NCBI RefSeq assembly: GCF_003112515.1
Contig: NZ_BEVZ01000006.1
Span: 248,001 to 312,000 of the forward strand
From: Streptomyces fragilis
GTDB lineage: Bacteria > Actinomycetota > Actinomycetes > Streptomycetales > Streptomycetaceae
Direction of reading: 5' to 3'
Length of the DNA: 64,000 bases
Below, one piece after another: positions 39,098 through 46,892 of this stretch. The notes under the pieces are model-generated. The model saw only the letters and a list, made by a program, of their open reading frames with translations. It made no database searches and had not been told where the DNA came from. Within the stretch, counting starts at the first letter, position 1; every line of letters begins with the position of its first letter. The position numbers and the translations under genes are program-made.

Positions 39098-39790
39098 TCA
39101 CCGGCGGGGACGGACCTCCGGCGGCGGGCGGTGGGCGAGGACGTAGCCCTGAGGGCCGCGTTCCCGCTCCTCCGGCTCGCGGACCAGCTGCGCCTCCACG
39201 GTCAGCCCCGCCCGCGCCAGCAGCCGCTCGACCGGTTCGGGCCGGGCCCGGTCCACCTCGAGGGAGAGGTCGTGGCCGTGGGCGTGGGTGAGGTTCCGGC
39301 GCAGGGCGCCGGCCTCGAACGCGAGGAGCATCGTGCCGCCGGGCGCCAGGACGCGGTGCGACTCCGCGAACAGGCGCGGGAGTCCCTCCGGCGGGGTGTG
39401 CGCGGTGGAGTACCGGGCGCAGACGCCCGCCAGTGAGGCGTCCGCCAGGTCGAGGGCCGTCGTGTCGCCCACCTCGAAGCGCAGCGCGGGGTGGTCGCGG
39501 CGGGCGACGCGGATCATCTGCGGGGACGGGTCGACGCCGAGGACGTCGAGGCCGAGCCGGTGGAGGTGGGCGGTGATGCGCCCGGGGCCGCAGCCGAGTT
39601 CGGCGACCGGCCCGCCGCCCCGGGCCCGTACCCGGTCGGCGAAGGCGGCGAGCATCGCCCGGTCGAAGGGCTTGTGCGACAGCTCGCCGCAGAGCAGTGC
39701 GGCGTGGTCCTCGGCGACGGTGCCGTGGGACGCGCGGGAGTCCTGCGGGCGCGTGGCGCAGCTGTCCGGCGCCCACTTCGTCTCGGTCAT
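39098..39790 (-). CDS. Class I SAM-dependent methyltransferase
   Basis: This 230-residue protein has the SAM-binding motif VAELGCGPGRITAHL (motif I) and the acidic VLGVDPSPQMI (motif II). A post-II block VARYSTAHTPP-like (CARYSTAHTPPEGLP) and the FAESHRVLAPGGTMLLAF strand follow. The methyl acceptor is unknown. The ATG chosen gives MTETKWAPDS. A longer frame upstream only reads through the promoter region. Confidence 0.87.
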   Translation of the reverse strand: MTETKWAPDSCATRPQDSRASHGTVAEDHAALLCGELSHKPFDRAMLAAFADRVRARGGGPVAELGCGPGRITAHLHRLGLDVLGVDPSPQMIRVARRDHPALRFEVGDTTALDLADASLAGVCARYSTAHTPPEGLPRLFAESHRVLAPGGTMLLAFEAGALRRNLTHAHGHDLSLEVDRARPEPVERLLARAGLTVEAQLVREPEERERGPQGYVLAHRPPPEVRPRR

Positions 39791-40022
39791 GGCGGGCCAT
39801 CGTAGTGTCCGGCGTCCCCGTCCGTGACCGGAATCCGACTCTGCGTGCGAGCGGCCCCCCGGACGCCCCGCACACCCCCGTGACCTGCGCGGCACGGCTT
39901 CCGGCGCGGTCTCCACGGGCGCCCGGACGGGAGCCCCGGCGTCGTCCGTCACCCTCCGGCAGCGGCGGCCGCACCCCGCGCGCCGGGCGTGCTAGCCTCG
40001 GCCACGGTCGCCCGGTGCGGCC

Positions 40023-40089
40023 CCGGACGAGCGCGCCGTACCCGGTGAGGACAAGACGGCGTACAAGCGCTGTCGCCTCGTCCGAAAGG
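40023..40089 (+). promoter_or_regulatory. Guanidine-III riboswitch with overlapping ribosome-site control
   Basis: The blocks CCGGACGAG, GCGCCGTACCCGG and AGGACAAGACGGCG occur in order within 40 nt and match the known guanidine-III (ykkC-III) aptamer almost base for base. CCGG at 40023 pairs with CCGG at 40042, and CGCCGT at 40034 with ACGGCG at 40056, which gives an interleaved pseudoknot. CGGACGAG (40024-40031) is also fully complementary to CTCGTCCG (40077-40084), which abuts the ribosome site GAAAGG. Ligand binding would therefore free translation of the exporter gene that starts 10 nt later. Confidence 0.9.
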
Positions 40090-40099
40090 TTCCGCCACC

Positions 40100-40417
40100 G
40101 TGTCCGCCTGGCTCGTGCTCATCGTGTCCGGACTGCTGGAGACCGTCTGGGCCGTCGCCCTGAACGCCTCCCGCGGGTTCTCCCGCCTCGTCCCCTCCCT
40201 GCTCTTCGCCGTCGCCCTGCTGCTCAGCATGGGCGGACTCGCCTACGCCATGCGCTCGATCCCGATCGGCACCGGTTACGCGGTGTGGGTCGGCATCGGC
40301 GCCGTCGGCACCGCGCTCTACGGGATGTTCTTCCTGCACGAGCCCGCCACCGCCGCCCGGCTGATCTGCCTCGCCCTGATCGTGGGCGGGGTGGTGGGGC
40401 TGAAGTTCCTGCACTGA
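40100..40417 (+). CDS. sugE: SugE/Gdx-type small multidrug resistance exporter (guanidinium exporter)
   Basis: This 105-residue protein with four transmembrane helices belongs to the SMR family. The conserved glutamate of helix 1 is in SGLLETVWAVALNASRGF. The helix 2-3 region GLAYAMRSIPIGTGYAVWVGIG and helix 4 LICLALIVGGVVGLKFLH match the SugE/Gdx branch. These members swap guanidinium for protons rather than exporting bulky drugs. The guanidine-III riboswitch in its leader directly supports guanidinium as substrate. The start codon is GTG. No second SMR gene is present, so it should work as a dual-topology homodimer. Confidence 0.93.
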   Translation: MSAWLVLIVSGLLETVWAVALNASRGFSRLVPSLLFAVALLLSMGGLAYAMRSIPIGTGYAVWVGIGAVGTALYGMFFLHEPATAARLICLALIVGGVVGLKFLH

Positions 40418-40420
40418 CCT

Positions 40421-40438
40421 GCGGCGGTGCGCCGCCGC
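40421..40438. terminator. Short convergent hairpin
   Basis: GCGGCGG and CCGCCGC form a 7-bp stem with a TGCG loop between the SugE gene and the converging ABC permease gene. Confidence 0.45.
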
Positions 40439-40446
40439 GCGGGCGC

Positions 40447-41199
40447 TCAGGCGTCCCGGCGGCGCACCGCCCACCAGCCCGCGGCCAGCGCCGCGGCCGC
40501 CCACAGGGCGGTCACGCCCAGGCCCTCCCAGGGGCCGAGCGGGCCGGGCGGGGTCTCCCGGAAGAAGTGGCTGCCGGCCCGGTCGGGCAGGTAGGCGCCG
40601 ATCCCGCCGGCCGCGTCCCCGAGGACGAAGGACCCCACCAGGACGAACGGGACCAGGATGCCCAGCGCGCCGACCGCGCTGCGCAGCAGGAAGGTGAGAC
40701 CGGCGGCGAACAGGGTCATCAGCACCAGGTAGACCGCGCCGCCGGCGCAGGCCCGCAGCACTCCCGGGTGGTCCAGCCCGATGGCGTGCCCGCCGAGGAA
40801 CGCCTGGCCCACGAGGAAGGTCGCGAAGGTCGTCGGGACGCACACCAGCAGGGCGGTGACCGCGATCACCGCGGTCTTCGACCAGTACAGGAGGCCGCGG
40901 CGCGGCACGGCCGCCAGCGAGACCCGCAGGGCGCCCTCCCGGTACTCCGACGCCACCGCGGTGGCCCCGTAGGCGAGTGCGGCGACCTGCGCGAAGTTCA
41001 GCGGGTAGAACGCCTCCTTCACCTGCTGCCCCCCGTCCGCCGCCTCGGCCTCGCCGACGGTGGAGTACGTCAGGACGGTGAGGGCCGTCGTGACCAGCAG
41101 GATCGCCAGCAGCGAGCCCCAACTGGCCCGGACCGTCCGGATCTTGATCCACTCGGAGCGGAGCACGGGTGCGACGGACGGGATGGACGCGACGGGCAT
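40447..41199 (-). CDS. ABC transporter permease (ABC-2-like)
   Basis: This 250-residue membrane protein has six hydrophobic segments: near SWGSLLAILLVTTALTVLTY, FAQVAALAYGATAVASEY, then TAVIAVTALLVCVPTTFATF, VYLVLMTLFAAGLTFLL, ALGILVPFVLVGSFVLG and VTALWAAAALAAGWWAV. The opening LRSEWIKIRTVRASW is a hallmark of actinobacterial ABC-2 permeases paired with BcrA-like ATPases. It starts 2 bp after the ATPase gene ends, so the two form one exporter operon. The substrate may be a lipid or an antimicrobial; sequence does not tell. Confidence 0.88.
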   Translation of the reverse strand: MPVASIPSVAPVLRSEWIKIRTVRASWGSLLAILLVTTALTVLTYSTVGEAEAADGGQQVKEAFYPLNFAQVAALAYGATAVASEYREGALRVSLAAVPRRGLLYWSKTAVIAVTALLVCVPTTFATFLVGQAFLGGHAIGLDHPGVLRACAGGAVYLVLMTLFAAGLTFLLRSAVGALGILVPFVLVGSFVLGDAAGGIGAYLPDRAGSHFFRETPPGPLGPWEGLGVTALWAAAALAAGWWAVRRRDA

Positions 41200-41201
41200 G
41201 G

Positions 41202-42155
41202 TCAGGCCTCCTGGGGGCTGGTCGTGGTGGGCGGGGACGCGGCGGCGAACTGCGCGGACGCGGCGGTGAGGGCGAGGTAGGCGTCCTCCAGCGACGCGCG
41301 CAGATCGGTGAGTTCGAGGACGGGGATGCCCTCCCTCGCGCTCACCGCGCCGACCTCCTCGGCCGTGGCGCCCTCGACGGTCCACCGGCCGCCCCCGGCC
41401 TCCCGCATCGCGTGGCCCCTGGCGGCCATGCTCGCCCGCAGGCGCACCGGGTCGCCGGTGCGGACCTGGACGCGCGGGGCGGAGTTGCGGTCGATGAACG
41501 CGCTCGTGCCGACGTCGGCGAGCAGGCGTCCGCGGCCCAGCACCAGCAGGTGGTCGGCGACGGCGGAGGTCTCGTTCATCAGGTGGCTGGACATCAGCAC
41601 CGTGCGCCCCTCCCCGGCGAGCCGGCGCAGCAGCCGCCGCAACCACACGAAGCCCTCGGGGTCGAGGCCGTTGGCCGGCTCGTCCAGCATCAGCACCGGC
41701 GGGTCGCCGAGCAGGGCGGCGGCGATGCCCAGGCGCTGGCGCATGCCGAGCGAGAAGGTCCTGGTCCGGCGCCCGGCCACGGAGGCGATCCCGGCCTCCT
41801 CCAGCACCTCGTCGACCCGGCGCGCCGGGATGCGGTTGCTCGCCGCGAGGTGGCGCAGGTGGTCGCGGGCGGTGCGTGAGGGGTGGGCGGAGTGGGCGTC
41901 CAGCAGGGCGCCGACGGTGCGCAGCGGGGAGCCGAGCGTGGTGTAGTCCCGGCCGCCGACGGTGGCGGTGCCACAGGTCGGGCGGTCCAGGCCGAGGACC
42001 AGGCGCATGGTGGTGGACTTGCCCGCGCCGTTGGGGCCGAGGAAGCCGGTCACCCGGCCGGGCTCCACGGTGCAGGTGAGGTCGTCCACCGCTCTGGTCA
42101 CCGTGCGGCGGGAGCCGTACTCCTTGGTCAGGGCGGTCAGCTCGATCGTGGTCAT
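41202..42155 (-). CDS. ABC transporter ATP-binding protein
   Basis: This 317-residue ATPase has Walker A GPNGAGKST, the signature loop FSLGMRQRLGIAAALLG, Walker B VLMLDEPANGLDPEG and the H-loop SSHLMNE. The C-terminal regulatory part of about 90 residues is typical of BcrA/NatA-type drug or lipid exporters. It precedes the permease gene by 2 bp. It is divergent from a two-component system, which often controls such bacitracin- or lantibiotic-type exporters. That control is inferred from position only. Confidence 0.93.
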   Translation of the reverse strand: MTTIELTALTKEYGSRRTVTRAVDDLTCTVEPGRVTGFLGPNGAGKSTTMRLVLGLDRPTCGTATVGGRDYTTLGSPLRTVGALLDAHSAHPSRTARDHLRHLAASNRIPARRVDEVLEEAGIASVAGRRTRTFSLGMRQRLGIAAALLGDPPVLMLDEPANGLDPEGFVWLRRLLRRLAGEGRTVLMSSHLMNETSAVADHLLVLGRGRLLADVGTSAFIDRNSAPRVQVRTGDPVRLRASMAARGHAMREAGGGRWTVEGATAEEVGAVSAREGIPVLELTDLRASLEDAYLALTAASAQFAAASPPTTTSPQEA

Positions 42156-42261
42156 GTCCCCAGCCTGTCGCCGGGAGGGCACGGAGCCATCCCCGGCGGG
42201 AGGGGTTCGTCTCCCCCGCACGGGGGAGGGCCGGCGGCGGCTCCTCTGACAGCATGACCGG

Positions 42262-43488
42262 GTGCCTCGCCTCCTTCAGCCGCTGACCCGCGCGGTCACC
42301 TGGACCCGGTGGCTGCACCTGGTGGTCACGGTGATCCTGCCGCTCGTGATGGCCCTGGTCCTTCCCGGGCTGGTGGACCTCACCCCGGCCGACTGGCTGG
42401 TGATCGTCCTGCAGCCGGCGCCGCTGCTGGTGCTGCTCGCCCTCGCGGTCCCGGCGGTCCGCACCGCCGAGGGGCTGCAGGCCCGGCTGATGTTGTTCCC
42501 CGGCCCGCACGCCAGGGACGCCTCGGGGAGGGCGGGCGACGACCAGGGCGTCTCCGCCGCTCCGTCGGCCTCGTGGAACGACCGGCTGCGCACCGCGGCC
42601 TGGCTGGTGCTGCGGCTGGAGGTGGGGTGCGCCGTCGCGCTGGTGTCCAACCTGCTGGCCGGCCTGTGCCTGTCGCTGGTCGGGGCGGCCTTCGGCGACC
42701 CGGGGGTCTCCTCCGCGTACCGGATGCCCGGCACCGCCTGGTGGTACGGGCTGCTGGCCGTGCTGGACCTGGCCGTGCTGCTCGCCTTCGTCACGGTGGT
42801 GGGCGCGCTGATGGCGCGGGCGGCCAGGGCGCTGCTGGGGCCGTCCGCCAAGGAGCGGCTGGCCCGGCTGGAGGAGCGGACCGAGCAGTTGCTGGAACGC
42901 AACCGCATCGCCCGGGAACTGCACGACTCCATCGGGCACGCGCTCACCCTGGCGGTGGTGCAGGCGGGGGCGGCACGGGCCGCGGGCGACGCCCGTTTCA
43001 CCGAGCAGGCCCTCGCAGCAGTCGAGGAGACCGGCCGGGCGGCACTGGAGGACCTGGAGCGGGTGCTGCTGGTGCTGCGCGACCCTGAGCGCCCGGCCGG
43101 CGCGCGGCCCGGCCTGGGTGAGGCGGGCCGGCTCCTGGAGTCGGCCCGTTCCTCGGGTGCCCGGGTCGACGCCGAGGTGGCGGGACCGCTGGACACCGTG
43201 CCGGGGCCGGTCTCCCGGGAGGGCTACCGGATGCTGCAGGAGGCCCTGACCAACGCGGTGCGCCACGCGGGGTCGCTGCCGGTGGGCGTGCGGCTCGCGG
43301 TGGAGGGGACCCGGCTGCGGATGGAGGTCCGCAATCCGCTGCCCGGGGCGGGAGGGACGGCGGGGCTGCGCGGCGGGGGCACCGGCATCCGCGGCATACG
43401 GGAGCGGGCCGCGCTGCTGGGCGGCGAGGCGTCCGCCGGGCCCGAGGGCGGCCTGTGGGTGCTGCGCGTGGACCTGCCGGCCAGGTGA
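42262..43488 (+). CDS. Sensor histidine kinase (HisKA_3/NarL-type)
   Basis: This 408-residue kinase has about four transmembrane helices in its first 190 residues (two near residues 15-60, two near 115-185) with little extracellular sequence. A coiled linker follows. The phosphoacceptor is H221 in RIARELHDSIGHALTLAV. The ATPase N-box is EALTNAVRHAG and the G2 box GGGTGIRGIRERAALLGG. Membrane-embedded kinases of this build often sense envelope stress through an adjacent ABC exporter, here encoded divergently 106 bp away. The start is GTG. Confidence 0.92.
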   Translation: MPRLLQPLTRAVTWTRWLHLVVTVILPLVMALVLPGLVDLTPADWLVIVLQPAPLLVLLALAVPAVRTAEGLQARLMLFPGPHARDASGRAGDDQGVSAAPSASWNDRLRTAAWLVLRLEVGCAVALVSNLLAGLCLSLVGAAFGDPGVSSAYRMPGTAWWYGLLAVLDLAVLLAFVTVVGALMARAARALLGPSAKERLARLEERTEQLLERNRIARELHDSIGHALTLAVVQAGAARAAGDARFTEQALAAVEETGRAALEDLERVLLVLRDPERPAGARPGLGEAGRLLESARSSGARVDAEVAGPLDTVPGPVSREGYRMLQEALTNAVRHAGSLPVGVRLAVEGTRLRMEVRNPLPGAGGTAGLRGGGTGIRGIRERAALLGGEASAGPEGGLWVLRVDLPAR

Positions 43489-43502
43489 TCTACGCTGTGC
43501 CG

Positions 43503-44171
43503 ATGCCGCTCACCGTGCTCCTGGTCGACGACGAACCGCTCGTGCGGATGGGACTGCGGGCCGTGCTGGAGGCGGGACCGGGCATCGAGGTGGTCGGCGA
43601 GGCGGCGGACGGTGCCGCGGTCGTCCCGCTGGTGCGGCGGCTGCGCCCGGACGTGGTGATGATGGACGTGCGGATGCCGCTGATGGACGGCATCGAGGCG
43701 ACCCGCGCGGTGCTGCGGTCGGTCGGCGAGCCGCCGAAGATCCTGGTGGTCACCACCTTCGAGAACGACGAGTACGTGTACGGCGCGCTGCGGGCGGGCG
43801 CGGACGGTTTCCTCCTCAAGCGGGCCAGGCCCGCCGAGATCGTGGGCGCGGTACGGCTGGTGGCCGAGGGCGACTCCCTGCTCTTCCCGGCGGCGGTGCG
43901 GCAGTTGGCGGCCGAGTACGGGGCGACGCGCGGCGACGCCGAGGCGCGGGCGCGGGCGCGGCTGGAGCGTGCCCGGCTGACCGAGCGGGAGGCGGAGGTG
44001 CTGCGGCTGATGTCCCGCGGCCTGTCCAACGCGGAGATCGCCGGCCGGCTGGTGGTGGGTACCGAGACGGTGAAGTCCCACGTGAGCGGGGTGCTCGCGA
44101 AGCTCGGGGTGCGGGACCGCACGCAGGCGGTCATCGCCGCGTACGAGTCGGGGTTCGTCTCGCCGGGCTGA
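43503..44171 (+). CDS. NarL/LuxR-family response regulator
   Basis: This 222-residue regulator has a receiver domain with the phosphoacceptor D55 (VVMMDVRMP), acidic pocket D9-D10 (LLVDDEP) and lysine in FLLKRARP. A LuxR-type helix-turn-helix follows (LTEREAEVLRLMSRGLSNAE, then TVKSHVSGVLAKLGV). It starts 14 bp after the kinase gene stop, so the two form one operon. The likely target is the divergent ABC operon. No operator could be singled out. Confidence 0.94.
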   Translation: MPLTVLLVDDEPLVRMGLRAVLEAGPGIEVVGEAADGAAVVPLVRRLRPDVVMMDVRMPLMDGIEATRAVLRSVGEPPKILVVTTFENDEYVYGALRAGADGFLLKRARPAEIVGAVRLVAEGDSLLFPAAVRQLAAEYGATRGDAEARARARLERARLTEREAEVLRLMSRGLSNAEIAGRLVVGTETVKSHVSGVLAKLGVRDRTQAVIAAYESGFVSPG

Positions 44172-44241
44172 GGCCGGGGGAACGGCCGCCCCGGCGCCGC
44201 CCCGGTGCCGCCCCGGTGCGCGGGCCCCCGGCCGCCGAGGA

Positions 44242-44442
44242 TCAGCCCTGCGGCTCCTGCGGCTCGGCGTCGATCTCCCGCAGCCGCTCGTCCTTCAGCT
44301 CGGTGCGCGCCTCGGTGCGGTGACCACGGGCGATGTAGTCGCGGACCACCAGTTCGACCGCGTCCTGCGGCGATCCGGTCCCCGAGAGGACCATCACCTC
44401 CACGACGAGTTCGGCGTCCAGGCTGACGGCGACCTTGGCCAC
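44242..44442 (-). CDS. VapB-like ribbon-helix-helix protein without adjacent toxin
   Basis: This 66-residue protein begins VAKVAVSLDAELVVEVMVLS with TGSPQDAVELVVRDYIARG after it, the pattern of VapB/DUF2191 antitoxins. In those a beta strand and two helices form a ribbon-helix-helix dimer. The C-terminal part (TELKDERLREIDAEP) would be the toxin-binding tail. The expected PIN-domain toxin gene is not found on either side. The GTG start has GGGGAG upstream. It may be an orphan regulator. Confidence 0.65.
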   Translation of the reverse strand: MAKVAVSLDAELVVEVMVLSGTGSPQDAVELVVRDYIARGHRTEARTELKDERLREIDAEPQEPQG

Positions 44443-44489
44443 GGCTCTCCCCCTGTCTGCCGGCCGGACGGCCGGGCTCCGTGCGGACT

Positions 44490-45197
44490 CTAGCCGTTGC
44501 GCCGCGCGGGGACGACCGCCCTCGCGAAGTCGCCGGGCAGGTCGCTCGCCTCGGCGAGGAGGGACCCGTCTGCGGCCCAGACGCCGGAGCGCCCGCAGGT
44601 GCGGTCGAAGCCGCCGCCGGCGGGTCCCGCGAAGGCCGCGGTGGCGACCCAGACGCCGTGGTCGGCGGCGGCCCGGCGGGCCCGCTCGCCGTGCACCTCG
44701 GCCTCGGCGTCGGAGTGCACCACGCCGGCCACGTAGCCGTCCATCCCGAGGGCGGCGGTGGCCGCCGCGTGCTCGGGCAGACCGGTGTCCCGGCAGACCG
44801 CGAGACCCAGCCGGACGCCGTCGACCTCGAGCACGGTCGGCTCGCCGGGCGCGAAGCGGTCGGCCTCGGCGCCGTACAGGTGCGTCTTGCCGTACGCCAC
44901 CCGGGCGCCGTCGCCGTCCACCGCGAGCACCCCGATGTGCGGCCCGGGGACCGGAGCGCCGACCAGGGCGAGCGTGCCGGTCCCGGCGCACGCGGCGACG
45001 ATCGGGGCCAGCCGCTCGTCGTCCGGCTCCACCACGGCGGCGTCCAGCTCGTAACCGGTGAGGGAGAGCTCGGGGAAGACCACGACCCTGGCGCCCGCCG
45101 CCCGCACCGCCTCGGCGTGGGCCAGGGCGTTGCCCGCCACGTCGTGGGCCACGGTGCGCGGCTGCGCGACGGCGATGCTCAGCGGTCCGCCGGTCAT
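44490..45197 (-). CDS. Carbon-nitrogen hydrolase (nitrilase superfamily)
   Basis: This 235-residue protein shows the full Glu-Lys-Cys triad: E43 in VVVFPELSLTGYEL, K104 in YGKTHLYGAE and C135 in LGLAVCRDTGLPEHA. It is slightly shorter than most family members (about 260-280). The family cleaves non-peptide C-N bonds in amides, nitriles or carbamoyl compounds. The substrate cannot be told from sequence. It is divergent from an unknown membrane protein and lies 47 bp before the VapB-like gene. Confidence 0.88.
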   Translation of the reverse strand: MTGGPLSIAVAQPRTVAHDVAGNALAHAEAVRAAGARVVVFPELSLTGYELDAAVVEPDDERLAPIVAACAGTGTLALVGAPVPGPHIGVLAVDGDGARVAYGKTHLYGAEADRFAPGEPTVLEVDGVRLGLAVCRDTGLPEHAAATAALGMDGYVAGVVHSDAEAEVHGERARRAAADHGVWVATAAFAGPAGGGFDRTCGRSGVWAADGSLLAEASDLPGDFARAVVPARRNG

Positions 45198-45313
45198 GGG
45201 TGTCCTCCAAGGTCGTCGCCGCTCGTCGGCCCGCTCATCCTAGGGCCGGGCCGGCAGGGCCGACGCGCCCGCCCAACCGGGAGGGAAGGGACATGTCGAC
45301 ATAGAGTCCCGTC

Positions 45314-46066
45314 ATGGGTCACTGGCTGTACCGGAACATCGTCGAGCCCGGCAAGCTCCCCCTGCTGCTCGCCCTCACGGCCTTCGTCGTCACCTTCGCC
45401 GTCACCCGGCTGGTGACCCGGATGATCCGTGCCGGCCGGGGTCCCTTCCGCAACGTCCGAACCGGCGGCGGCGTGCACGTCCACCACGTGGTGCCCGGGG
45501 TGGTGCTCACCGTGGCGGGCGGCTTCACCTCGGTCGCGAGCGGCGGCCACGGGTTCGGCGCCTGGGCCGCCGCGGTGGTCTTCGGCGTCGGCGCCGGACT
45601 GGTGCTGGACGAGTTCGCGCTGATCCTCCATCTGGACGACGTCTACTGGTCGGAGGCGGGCCGCAAGAGCGTCGAGGTGGTGGCGATCACCGCCGCCCTG
45701 GCCGGGCTGCTGCTCGCGGGCTTCCTGCCGTTCGGGGTGGACGGCCTCGACGAGGGCGACCGGGAGGGGCGCGGCACCGTGGCCGTCACCGTCGTCGTGC
45801 ACTTCGCCCTGGCCCTGCTGGCCCTGGCCAAGGGGAAGGCCCGAATGGCCGTCTTCGGCCTGGTGGTCCCGTTCGTCTCACTGGTGGGCGCGGTCCGCCT
45901 CGCCCGCCCCGGCTCACCCTGGGCCCGCCGCTTCTACCGCGGCCGCCCCCGCGCCCTGGCCCGCGCCGAGCGGCGGGCCGAGCGGCACGAACGGCGCTGG
46001 TCGGGCCGGCTGCGCTCGGCGCAGGACTGGATCGGCGGCCGCCCCGACGACGAGCCGCCGCGCTGA
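45314..46066 (+). CDS. Conserved integral membrane protein of unknown function
   Basis: This 250-residue protein has about six hydrophobic segments. Two unusual conserved-looking motifs face the membrane boundary: GGGVHVHHVVPGV and VLDEFALILHLDDVYWSEAG. Their histidines and acids could bind metal, which is speculation. The C-terminal 50 residues are strongly basic and hydrophilic (RRAERHERRWSGRLRSAQ). I do not recognise a named family. A 10-bp palindrome ATGTCGACAT lies at 45293-45302, just upstream of the start. Confidence 0.75.
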   Translation: MGHWLYRNIVEPGKLPLLLALTAFVVTFAVTRLVTRMIRAGRGPFRNVRTGGGVHVHHVVPGVVLTVAGGFTSVASGGHGFGAWAAAVVFGVGAGLVLDEFALILHLDDVYWSEAGRKSVEVVAITAALAGLLLAGFLPFGVDGLDEGDREGRGTVAVTVVVHFALALLALAKGKARMAVFGLVVPFVSLVGAVRLARPGSPWARRFYRGRPRALARAERRAERHERRWSGRLRSAQDWIGGRPDDEPPR

Positions 46067-46122
46067 CGGCCGGCGGGCCGCCGGGTGACGATCGGCCGGC
46101 TGCCGGGTGACGGCCGGGGCGG
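46064..46122. repeat. 22-bp direct repeats after stop codon
   Basis: TGACGGCCGGCGGGCCGCCG-type units begin at 46064, 46086 and (partial) 46108. The first starts exactly at the TGA of the membrane-protein gene. The units are imperfect. Confidence 0.6.
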
Positions 46123-46153
46123 GAAACCGGGCGCGCGGGGGACGGTGCCTTTG

Positions 46154-46175
46154 TAGGGTGTGACGTCCTGTCACA
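46154..46175 (+). promoter_or_regulatory. Inverted repeat upstream of RidA-like gene
   Basis: TGTGACGTCCTGTCACA is a 17-bp inverted repeat (arms TGTGAC/GTCACA, spacer of five). It follows a possible -10 box TAGGGT and covers the likely transcription start. The spacing differs from a Crp site, so a repressor operator is more likely. Confidence 0.4.
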
Positions 46176-46186
46176 GAAGGGAACAC

Positions 46187-46597
46187 ATGTCCGGCAACGA
46201 CAACACCACCCTGCTCCACCCCGCCGTCGACGGCCTGGCTCCCGGCAACGGATACAGCCCCCTGGTCGTGGCCGAGGGCCGCCTCGCGGTGATCTCCGGC
46301 CAGGTCCCCCTGGACGCCGGGGGCCGGGTGGTCGGCGAGGGCGACGTCACCGCCCAGGCACACCAGGTCTTCCGGAACCTCGAGCGGTGCCTGGAGGCGG
46401 CCGGCGCCTCCTTCGCCGACGTGGTGAAGCTGGGCTTCTACCTCACCCGGATCACCGACCTCCCCGAGGTGCGGGCGGTCCGCGACCGGTACATCGACAC
46501 CGGCCGCCCGCCGGCGAGCACGGCGGTGGAGGTGTCCGCGTTGATCCGCCCCGAACTCCTGCTGGAGGTCGAGGCCTTCGCAGTGCTCCCCCGGTGA
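46187..46597 (+). CDS. RidA-family protein (enamine/imine deaminase-like)
   Basis: This 136-residue protein of the YjgF/YER057c/UK114 family forms trimers and, in the RidA branch, hydrolyses reactive enamines. The marks are GNGYSPLVVAEGRLAVISGQ, TAQAHQVFRNLERCLEAAG, VVKLGFYLTRI and a late PPASTAVEVSALIRPELLLEVEAFA. The active-site arginine sits in that last block just before its ELLLEVEAFA end. Here the usual R-x-x-L-P arginine position reads IRPELLLE, consistent with the family. The ATG is preceded by AGAAGGGAA. Confidence 0.88.
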   Translation: MSGNDNTTLLHPAVDGLAPGNGYSPLVVAEGRLAVISGQVPLDAGGRVVGEGDVTAQAHQVFRNLERCLEAAGASFADVVKLGFYLTRITDLPEVRAVRDRYIDTGRPPASTAVEVSALIRPELLLEVEAFAVLPR

Positions 46598-46621
46598 CCC
46601 GGGGGACGGCTCCGCGGGCCC

Positions 46622-46892
46622 GCGCCGGGCGGCTTCCGGTCGGCCGCGTCGGCTTCGGCGCGATGCGCCTTCCCACCGCTTCGGGACAGGGGCGGGACCG
46701 GCCCGCCCTCCACACGAGGGCCTGCTGATCGCCACGAAGGTCGGCGTGGCGCGGTCCGCGGGCCCACAGGGCTGGGCCCACGACGGACGCCCGGCACCGG
46801 CCGGCCACCTGGAGGAGAACGTCGCGGCCGGCGCCCTGCGGCTCACCGCCGCCCAGCGGGAGCGGCTGGACCGGGCGGCGCCCGTCATCTGA
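46622..46892 (+). pseudogene. Decayed aldo/keto reductase
   Basis: Three pieces of a roughly 280-residue aldo/keto reductase survive. The first is an N-terminal VGRVGFGAMRLPTASGQGRD. The second, in another frame, is LIATKVGVARSAGPQGW plus AHDGRPA. The third, in the same frame as the second, is HLEENVAAGALRLTAAQRERL running to a stop. The segments between them, including the catalytic tyrosine and histidine, are gone. The end overlaps the converging methyltransferase gene by 8 bp. The order and spacing fit internal deletions plus a frameshift. Confidence 0.8.

Noticed and set aside
39949-40022. A small gene upstream of the riboswitch on the minus strand
   Set aside because: The frame has no family signal and would overlap the aptamer, which is far better supported.
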